A stretch of DNA of 64,000 bases, from the NCBI GenBank assembly GCA_022570795.1, contig JAKUDP010000016.1, positions 744,001-808,000 on the forward strand, read 5' to 3'. Position 1 is the stretch's first letter; every line of letters starts with the position of its first letter. Position numbers and translations under genes: made by a program. The notes below the pieces were generated by a model that was not told where the DNA came from, made no database searches, and saw nothing but the letters and a program-made list of their open reading frames with translations. Positions 55,996-64,000 of this stretch are shown piece by piece. This stretch comes from Sphaerulina vaccinii (Eukaryota > Ascomycota > Dothideomycetes > Mycosphaerellales > Mycosphaerellaceae).

Positions 55996-58163
55996 CTACA
56001 AGTCTGCCTTAAATGGCACTTGATCACCACCCGCAAGCGCTGTGTGCTCGACTCCCGTTTTGTTAGTGTGTCTGCCAATCAAGATCCAGTCCTGAACAAT
56101 CGCTGAGCCATCTTTAATCCACTCAATCTCTTCCTCAGTACATCGAGACTGAGGGTCGAGAATGTAGCATGAGTGAGGCATCTGTGGCAAGACATCATTC
56201 TTCATCCACCAAGTGTCGCTAGGTCCAGTAGTAGCGTATTGGTCTTGATTGCTGGAAGCGTACTCGTTGAGGTTAATTTCGCCTGTCGCGATGTCTTGTC
56301 CTCTCAAAGCACGCATGAAGATGCGGTAGGCGGCTTCAGGTTGGTAGCTGGGTACCATATGGCCTGCTTGATAGACTCTAACAAATGACAAGTTGCCATA
56401 TTGACGCACAAGGCCTCCAGACTGGGTGTATGGCTCTGAGAGCACGAGAGGTGTGTAGCCGGCTTTGCTGAATTGCTTTTGACCCGACCATGGTACATTG
56501 AGAGAGTACTGCTCTCCTCCAATCCACTTGAGAAGTGTCAGTGAGTATCAATATGCCGATGCCGTGGCAAACTTACATTGCAAGCAAAATCTCGATCTCC
56601 GTGAAACAGAGCAACGTTGACGCCATGATCAAGAACATTCTTGATCTGATCCAGCTGCCCACCCTTGACAAGGTCTCCTGTACGATCGAACGCCGCTGAA
56701 ACTGCAGGCGAATACCAAGAGTGATTTACTGGCACACCGAAGGCTTTCTGTACTTCCGGCTGATTGAGCCACCCAAACATATATGGTGCTGGGAATGGAT
56801 CTTGTGGTTCATGGGTGACATCAAACCGTGCCGCGCGAGATGCGTTCACGAACACCACATCACTGATGTTCGTCGCTCGATCAGCAGCAGCAGCGCAGAT
56901 CTTGTTAGTCTCTGAAACATCGCCATGATCGTGAGGGTCTGTCTTGCGTTCTGCTTCACGGCATTTTTTGATATCTTCCAGCACACCACCTCTCTTGTGG
57001 AACTCGCTCATGCCCCATTCGTACTCTTCGTGCGAGATGGCTTCGACTCCATACGTGTTGTTGTAAGCAAAGATGATCTCAGATTCAATCATGTCTGGAG
57101 CGTCGATGCAGCCGTTTATGATGCCAAGGGTACTGAGGTGCATGTAGTGAGCACCTTCAGCTGGGATCTCACCATTTGCAATCTTGTCATTCTGTCGTAC
57201 GAAGTAGTCCATGAAGCCTGGTCCGTAGTGGCCGCCGTAGCTCTCGGTGAACAGGCTGATGCGCTCATCATTGGGCTTGTACTGTGGGAACTCCTCAAAC
57301 TGCAAAAGTTAGCACATACATCGCCAATCTCGAGCGAGCTCGACTTACCCAAGTCTGAGCGAAGTGCCATATGGCTGTGGCAGCGTGCTGGGTGCTATTG
57401 GCAGTAGAGCTGATCTTTTGACTGCTCGACGTGCCTACCAGGAAAGTGTTATTCTGCTCTGGCACTCCATTGGAGAAGTCCATAGGCTGTATAGCACCTC
57501 CCTCAGAGACATCATCTGCGACAAGGTTTACAGTCACATTAGTAAGTACATCGTAGGAGTATCCTACTTGATTCGGCTGATCGATGAATAGCAGATTCGC
57601 CTCGTTGTTCCACGACCAAGGATTGATGTATGTCGACTTCGAATCGTTGCCTCGAATGATGTGAGCTCATGGCATATATGACAGGAAAGAGAAGTACTCA
57701 CTGATGAAACAAGGGCCGTTCTCTGAAAGAGCTCCGAGAAGACTGGAACCACCTGGTCCACCTACTAAGAGTCAGCGCATCCATTGCCCACTACTTATAA
57801 CACACTATCCTCACCATTCAGCCATATTGCCAAAGGCGCGTTGTGAGGATCCTTTCTCGACTCAAAGAACCAGTAAAAGGTGTTTATCGGGTACCCATTA
57901 TGCTCATGAGTCTCATTGAGTGCTTCAACCGGAAGATGGACATAACCTGCAAAGCATTAGATTTGCAGCAACTCTGTGATCATTATGAAGTACTGACCTG
58001 CATATGACTTGACACCTGGAGTTGTCTCGCAGAGTCCTGGCTCCTTGTACGATAGCTTTACACCTTGATGATGCTTTGATTGCAGCGTCTTCACGCCTTC
58101 TGGCTTTGGTGGGAATTGAGCTGCAGCCAAAGTGGCAAACAAAGCCAGCGCCTTAAACGCCAT
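55996..58163 (-). CDS. secreted serine carboxypeptidase (S10)
   Basis: Six exons (58163-57998, 57946-57815, 57761-57702, 57650-57349, 57299-56577, 56526-55996) keep frame to give 637 residues. A signal peptide (MAFKALALFATLAAAQ) is followed by the S10 substrate-binding WLNG-GPGGSSLLG motif built across an intron. The catalytic triad is Ser in FTESYGGHYGP near residue 240, Asp in FHGDRDFACN near 454, and His in YQAGHMVPSYQP near 518. It removes C-terminal amino acids, usually at acid pH, outside the cell or in the vacuole. Six exons make it the most intron-rich gene in the window. Several NxS/T sites are present. Confidence 0.94.
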
Positions 58164-58436
58164 CTTCGTCTGGCTTGTTAGCGGTATCTGGATTTTGGGA
58201 GATGGAGGAGATAAAGATGGTTGAACATGTGTTGGCGATAGGAAGCTTGGACATGGATTGCCAATGGCGGATGCAGGGTGTGGCTGACACCTTCTGTCTT
58301 GGGAACTCCGAATTCCGAATTCCGATCCCTTTGTCGCCGCAGAACTCTACTACTCCATCATCAGCAAAGCAGTGTTCATCGTCACATACTTTGACCACAG
58401 CAAGCTGATCTTATGAATTCGCCATTTCTCCAGATT

Positions 58437-59578
58437 CTACAGATTGGCCTCCTTCACGGGTCGCACAACAAAGCCCAGCAGAGGGAAGTGTATTCTCGTT
58501 TCGACAGTCGCGACCTTCTCGAGTGCCTTCGGCTTGATTACAACCTCTTCTGGAGACAGAGCCACGAGCGTACCGATCGTTGGGCTATTTCCAGTTAGCA
58601 TAGTAAGGAAGTGGCACAAAGGCGTACTCACTCTTCTCGACCCGTGTCATCTGGCGCCACAGATATAAGGGATCCTTCGCGAAGACCAGTCTTGTTCGCC
58701 AGATTTTCTAACGCGGACCTCGGAGTAGGAAGCAACAGAGATCTCTTGCCTAAAGCTGGCGCTGATTGCATCTGATCTAACACACTCTTCAAATCCTGAG
58801 TCTTGTCTTGCTCGGTGGAAGGCAGCTCATCAAAGTATCGTCGCATCCTATTATACCATGCGTGCACGCCAGGATACCTATGAGCATTGAACACAGGCGC
58901 CATACCTGCCTCTTTCGAGTCACTGGCATCGCCCATCGTCAAACTCGAGGTCTTCTCGCCAGATGAGATGTCCCAGCCCCACAGCAGCTCATAATAAACA
59001 GAAACATCTGCCAAGGAAGGCGTCATAGTGCTGAATATCCACGGCCCGTCAACATCTGCGAACAGAGGCTCCAGCATAGATAGCTGATGATCCAGCTTCA
59101 TCAAGTTCTCTGGCAGCTTCTTCTCGAGCTTATCTGGGTCTAGCTTGTGGCCTATGAGCTGGCCTCTATCCGTACCGAATGAGCTTCTCCATATGCTTGC
59201 GGGCATAAGTCCGCAAGTGACCCGAAAGAGTGGTCGATCTGTCCAGTAAGAAGCAAAGCCACGTATGAGTGGCCGGTAGTTACGCCCATCCTGCGCTTTT
59301 GGGTAGATGCTCTGGTAGCCCTCAGAAGATGGAAAGAAGTGCTCCAGAGCTTCTGTAATCAGAGAAGTGTCACAGTATAGTTCTCTTCCAATGGCGAGAA
59401 CTGGAATCTTTCTGTAGGTAAGTCCGAAATTGTCGCGTAAGACTGGTCGAGGCATCATTGTCGGCACTTCAATGAACGCATATGGGATCTGCTTGAGCTT
59501 GAGGATATGTCGGATCTTGATTGTGAACGTGCTCATCTCATAGCCGAAGAGGGCCACGATGGGAGTAGCGCTTGCCAT
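58437..59578 (-). CDS. glutathione S-transferase-fold protein
   Basis: Exon 1 (59578-58632) and exon 2 (58584-58437) encode 364 residues. The N-terminal thioredoxin-fold GST domain spans residues 7-90 (IVALFGYEMSTFTIKIRHILKL, TYRKIPVLAIG, LITEALEHFF). The Ile-Pro of KIPVL is the conserved cis-Pro of GST-like folds. A mainly helical C-terminal part (LEPLFADVDGPWIFSTMTPSLADVSVYYEL) corresponds to GST_C. The last ~110 residues extend past a normal GST and carry a probable small beta domain after the splice (GTLVALSPEEVVIKPKA). Catalytic Ser/Cys/Tyr cannot be identified with confidence. It may conjugate or bind small molecules. The Zn2Cys6 gene is transcribed away from it. Confidence 0.87.
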
Positions 59579-59881
59579 CTTGACTTATGTGGCCGATCAA
59601 CGTTGTCGCTGTAGGAGAAAGTCAGCGTAGTTCCCGCATCTGCTGCCAGCGTACATGTACATGTATGTAAGAGCGTCTGAGAGCTTCTTTCATGAGAAAC
59701 GCTCTCTACCGAGCCTCTGCTCGGCCACAAGGAAAGAGGCTATTGGTGGAGCTCGAAAGCACCTCCTGTGCCTCCCTAAATGTGCTTGGCTGACTAAGCG
59801 GTATCCACTTTTCTTCGTCCTCTTCGCGTCTCCACAGACTGCTACAGTCCCGGACACTCACCAGTCACATCACCAGTCTCC
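59579..59881. other. divergent promoter region
   Basis: 300 bases between the divergent starts of the GST-like gene and the Zn2Cys6 gene; possibly shared regulatory DNA. No gene. Confidence 0.55.
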
Positions 59882-62025
59882 ATGGCATCGGTCAAGGACC
59901 CCATGGAAAGCACTACTGCATCACGATTGGCGTTTTCACAATCCGCTGATGCACCAGGCGACTTTTCCGCACCTCGCATATCGCAAAGACGCGTCAGGAA
60001 CAACATCATGCCTGCGAACTCCTCTCCAGGCGAGCCCATTGGCGTGAGGAAGATGCGCAAAGGCACCAAGAGCTGTCTTCCATGTGAGCTCCCGTCAAGT
60101 CTACGCGTGACAGACAAACACACGCCAGCACATCCGTGCTTGACAGGTCCAGCTCACTTATAGTGCAGGTCGTCGACGAAAAATACGATGTTCGGGTCTG
60201 AGCCCTGGCTCGCGTGCCTGCGTTGAGTGCATCTCGCGAGGTACTTCTGACTGCGCGCCTCAAGTAGCGGCCGAGGACGATGCTGGCTCAGGTGAGATCC
60301 AGAGACTACAGCAACGTATTGCGCAACTGGAAGCATATCTCGAGCGAGTCACCAGCGCTAGCGGTCGAGGCGATGAGGCAAAAAGTCCTCACTCTCGGAC
60401 TGCTCGACCAACTGCTTTGCTTATGGGCCATCTCGATAGCCACGACGAGCAAGAGGAACAAGTTGAGACCAACTTTGCGCCACTTGTTTCCCTCCTACGC
60501 ACATCAGCAACGAGGAATGTGTCACCCCGAGCTGGCATATCCAAATCTGAAGGGGAAAGCACAGAGAGCTCCGAACATGTACTACATGCTTTACGATCGT
60601 ACTTGCCTCCCAAAGCGGAAATGGACGAGATCCTGAGCTTCAATACCTCGTGGTGGCCACTCTATCGCGATTCTTTGGGCTTGATTTGGACGGGCTGCGA
60701 TACCTTGCAGTCATTCGCAAGTCATGCACTTATGAATTGTGAGCCGACTGTCACTGCGCTACTGCTCGTGTCCCTTGCAATCTCGACTGGCAACCAACGA
60801 ACATATCTCCCTCCTGTGGAGCAGCTCATCCTGAACCATGACCAATATGCCGGCACTGAACATGGGCTCAACTGCCTGATGGCCCTCGGGCTGTGCTATA
60901 TGAGCTCTTTACAGTCGCGCCGAGCTTGGACAGTGTACCGCCGAGCCAATACATTGCTCCAGCTCAATGGTTTACATCTGCGCATGAAATCAGAAAAACA
61001 TGTCAATTTATTCTGGCAACTGTTTCACGCGGATCGATGGGTATGACTTCAGAAAGCTCAAGAAAGCGCGTGTCTTTCTATGTATGCCGCTGACGAATAA
61101 TCCGACTCCGCAGGTGTCGCTGATCATAGGGCTACCTTACACCATCGGAGACCATTTCTGCGATCTGGATATTGCGCCACTGCAAACTCTTGGACCGGGT
61201 ACTTGGCTCTACAGGCATCTCGGTATCATCACGGGTCGCGTAATAGACCATCTCCAAGCGCAGAGCAGCATAGGTCCGGCTCTTTCTAGCGCCCTGGCGA
61301 TTGAAGAACAGATGGCAAACATCATCTCTGAGCTGCCTCAAGGCTACCTCGATATGGAATCGATACGCGAATGCACCGATGTGTCCGACAAGAACACTCG
61401 TCTGTACCGCGTGGTTCATATTCACCTACTGCGCACATACGTCCATCTGCCGTTCTTCTTCCTGCTGGAAGGAGAGGCTCGCTACGACTTCAGCCACCGA
61501 AGCTGTATCGAAGAGTCGCGCCAACTTCTTGTCGCATATCTACAGATCTTCGACGACGATCCTCGTATGGCATCAGATGGCACCGTCATCAACTTCACAG
61601 CATTCACTGCTGCGGTGGTGGTGCTGCTCGGCTCTGTTAGGTATGGATAGTCTGTCAAGATAAGTACTGGCAGCAGCGATGACCTGGATCTCGTTCTTCG
61701 TACGAGAGACGCCATCAAGGAGGGCGCCACCGCAAAGATTGCCGGACGTCTGTGTGCAAAGTGTTGCAGTGCGCTTGAGGAGCTCCTATTGAGTGCTCGC
61801 TCATCAAGTGCAGATCCACACCCAATCGTGTTGCCATATTTTGGCACTCTCATGTTGACTAGTCTGCCATCTGACACAGAGAAGACACTCGGTGAGTCCA
61901 GTCGCTCTGCGCAGATGGGTACGTCTAGCGCTACTGTCGGTATCGGCGGTGGGCTTGGACTGCTTCCGTACGGCGGACTCGACACAAGTAGGTCGTTCAC
62001 TTACCAGGGACCATTCATGACCTAA
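59882..62025 (+). CDS. Zn2Cys6 fungal transcription factor
   Basis: Four exons (59882-60083, 60169-61040, 61114-61640, 61674-62025) encode 650 residues. The zinc cluster is assembled across intron 1: C65-x2-C68-x6-C75-x9-C85-x2-C88-x7-C96 (CLPC-RRRKIRC ... CVECISRGTSDC). A coiled-coil dimerisation helix follows (EIQRLQQRIAQLEAYLERV). The middle matches the fungal_trans regulatory domain (SFNTSWWPLYRDSLGL, LALGLCYMSSLQSRRAW, FHADRW-VSLIIGLPY). Exon 4 can begin at either of two tandem AGs (61674 or 61677), differing by one Ser. The frame ends at TAA 62023-62025, but the same frame continues with 40 coding-like codons (WLYDPLPHGSMDWFGDPGQG) to TGA at 62146. It binds DNA, probably CGG-type sites; targets unknown. 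Confidence 0.92.
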
Positions 62026-62148
62026 GACGATGGTTCGCAATGGCTCTATGATCCTTTGCCACATGGAAGCATGGATTGGTTTGGCGATCCTGGCCAAGGT
62101 ACCGACTGGAGCTGGCTTCATGCTGACTTGCCACCGATCACGATCTGA

Positions 62149-63054
62149 GAGATGCAGTAGCAGGCAATGCTGGCAATAGATAGATACTGTTGTTCCCACA
62201 GAAGCGCGCAGTTTTGAGGCGTCTTGGCGACTGCTCGTCAACTCTTCGCGGCGTTCTCAGCTTTTTCCGAAAGACGGCGTTCTTCATCTCGCAACGAGAA
62301 CGTGAAAACAACGAGAACCTTCATCAAACATCAGCGCGTTGTGGCGCCTCAAATGCATAAACCACAGGCGCGATGAACAGAATACCAAGACCACGTGCTA
62401 CATAGACTGGCTCTAAGGCCTGCTTCCTGATCTGCTTCAAAGCTTGACTGTCTTGGCTGACTAAAGCCCACAGCTACCGAACTGCTTCTTCTGGTATCTC
62501 ACCCGTTCATCGAGGACCACTCGATGTAGCCATGACGGCGAAGCACTTCAAGCTCGACTGCAGATGCTTTCTGTTATCAGCTTCGCATGGTCGATCACAG
62601 TCGAGATCAGCTTGGCCATAAGCCCTGGAATGCCAAGAGCAGTCGCAACGTCTGACAACTAGCATGATATACCGAAAGGACAAGGCACAATAAGGTCATA
62701 CACCGATCCTAGTGTGAAGAGAAACATCTACAGCATAACCTAACAAACGCACGTGGGCGCGAGGATGTTGACACAACCCCGGGTTTATAGGCTAGAACTG
62801 CTAGAACTCTGGGCATGACGGGTCGAGCACAACATGTTTGATAGACAGCCAAGTGACCAAGCACACTAGAAGCGAGTCTGATGGAATGGCTTCGGATTGC
62901 TTTGCCCCACGGTTGTAGGATGTTATCTTGGCCTCATACCCTCTTGGCCACGATCAGTCTATATCTGCTCAGCAGCCGCATCCGCTTGCTGATCTGTCCC
63001 TCACGAGTAACACAACTGTCGACTACGACTTCTTGACATAACACAACCGTCAAG
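62149..63054. other. intergenic, no gene seen
   Basis: 900 bases between the regulator and the phosphate symporter gene. No frame shows family features. The last part must carry the PHO89-like promoter. Confidence 0.6.
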
Positions 63055-64000
63055 ATGGTGATGACAGTAAGTGATCTGTCGCAGAGACTGAGACTGAACT
63101 CATGCTGACCTGTACCAGGAGTATACCTACGTTTTCGCCATAGGCACGTTCTTTGCGTTGCTCGAGGCATGTAAGTGTATCCCTGAGGACCACGATAGCC
63201 TTGCTATGCCAGTCCTCGGTCTCGCGGCCATGGCACATAGACAAGAGCACTGGAAAATGATTTGCTGACTCGTTCGTCTTCGTACAGACAACAATGGTGC
63301 CAACGATGTTGCAAACGCATGGGCTACGAGTGTTTCGTCCCGCTCGGTCACATACCAGCAAGCCATGGTTCTCTGCCTGATTTTCGAAATGACCGGTGCT
63401 CTTACAGTCGGTGCCCGAACAGCCTCGACCATCCGTAACGGTATTATTCCAATCTCAGCCTTCAATGACAACGCTGGTGTGCAGCTGCTCGCATTCACTT
63501 GCGCTGCTGCTGGTGCTTCCATCTGGGTCATGTGGTGTACACGACACTCCGCTCACGTCTCATCGACATATTCGCTTGTGTCCTCGATTGCAGGTGTCGG
63601 TGTGGCCGCTGTCGGTGCCAACAGAGTGCAGGTAAGGTCCATTAAGGCTTTCACATATTGATCTGGACACTGACGAGTGTATCAGTGGGGCTGGAACAAT
63701 GGTTCCGGACTTGGTGCCATCTTTGCTGGTCTTTTGATGGCACCTGTTGGATCTGGTATCTTCGGTGCGATCATCTTCAGCTTGATCAAGTTCGTCGTTC
63801 ACGTTCGCAAGAACCCAGTACCATGGGCAGTGTGGTCGTCTCCTTTCTTCTTCCTGATTGCGGGTACTGTCTGCACACTCTCCATCGTCTACAAGGGCTC
63901 CCCAAGACTTGGTCTCACCGAAAAGCCTGGCTAGTAAGTACAAGCTACAGTCTCATACATGTACTGTGCTAACTTCTGTCCAGCTGGATCGCTGGTGTTA
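63055..64000 (+). CDS. PHO89: Na+/phosphate symporter, PHO89 type (partial, cut by window edge)
   Basis: Exons 63055-63066, 63119-63170, 63288-63631, 63686-63933 and the beginning of a fifth at 63984 are joined in frame; the gene continues beyond 64000. The start is MVMT-EYTYVFAIGTFFALLEA. The PiT family signature GANDVANAWATSVSSRS (GANDVANA) spans the third exon start. At least five hydrophobic helices are visible (LCLIFEMTGALTVGA, AFTCAAAGASIWVMWC, LGAIFAGLLMAPVG, FFFLIAGTVCTLSIVY). The protein takes up phosphate with sodium at the plasma membrane, in fungi mainly under phosphate limitation and alkaline pH. Roughly the first 200 of about 580 residues are here. A very short first exon of four codons is notable. 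Confidence 0.94.

Noticed and set aside
1..64000. CRISPR arrays, prophage or insertion sequences
   Set aside because: No spaced direct repeats of the right form and no transposase or phage genes; the window is eukaryotic.

Overview
This is nuclear DNA from a filamentous ascomycete (Pezizomycotina). The signs are short introns of about 45-120 nt with GTRAGT-type donors and CTRAC-like branch sites, typical fungal families (PKA regulatory subunit with a substrate-type inhibitor site, hybrid histidine kinase with GAF domain, Zn2Cys6 factor, GH31, GH76, S10 peptidase, PHO89-type transporter), and genes placed on both strands without operons. A dothideomycete is my best guess, but that is inference. 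No rRNA, tRNA, CRISPR, phage or intact transposon was found.

Layout: 0.4-3.3 kb holds RACK1 (with an intronic C/D snoRNA resembling U24) and NADP-isocitrate dehydrogenase, both on the minus strand. 3.8-6.8 kb holds a coiled-coil/HPD-motif protein and a RING protein. 7.3-12 kb holds a hybrid histidine kinase and a membrane-anchored SLT/lysozyme-like protein. 13.5-14 kb holds an apparent relic ORF. 14.6-17.3 kb encodes a CBM48 (AMPK-beta-like) protein with long repetitive tail, and 19-20.4 kb the PKA regulatory subunit. A gene-poor stretch follows to 23 kb.

23-32.7 kb is a metabolic block: a fused HyuA-HyuB hydantoinase/5-oxoprolinase-type protein, a dihydroflavonol-reductase-like enzyme, an SDR and an amidase. 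33-35.2 kb has an RNase HI and a dual-specificity phosphatase. 35.7-46.6 kb has four consecutive genes for secreted hydrolases on the plus strand: lysophospholipase, type I phosphodiesterase, alpha-glucosidase and a GH76 mannanase-like protein. 47-50.5 kb is cytosolic isoleucyl-tRNA synthetase. 51-59.6 kb, all minus strand, has a coiled-coil protein, an APC permease, a serine carboxypeptidase and a GST-fold protein. 59.9-62 kb is a Zn2Cys6 regulator, and the right edge cuts a PHO89-like Na+/phosphate symporter.

The window reads mostly as ordinary core genome. The unusual part is a set of interrupted or nearly interrupted genes: three in-frame stops at 13.8 kb, a lost splice acceptor at 28.77 kb, frameshifts at 38.43 and about 46.26 kb, and a stop followed by coding-like sequence at 62.02 kb. 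They may be real pseudogenes or polymorphisms, or consensus errors; the sequence alone does not decide. I did not find convincing evidence of a wholly new biological system.
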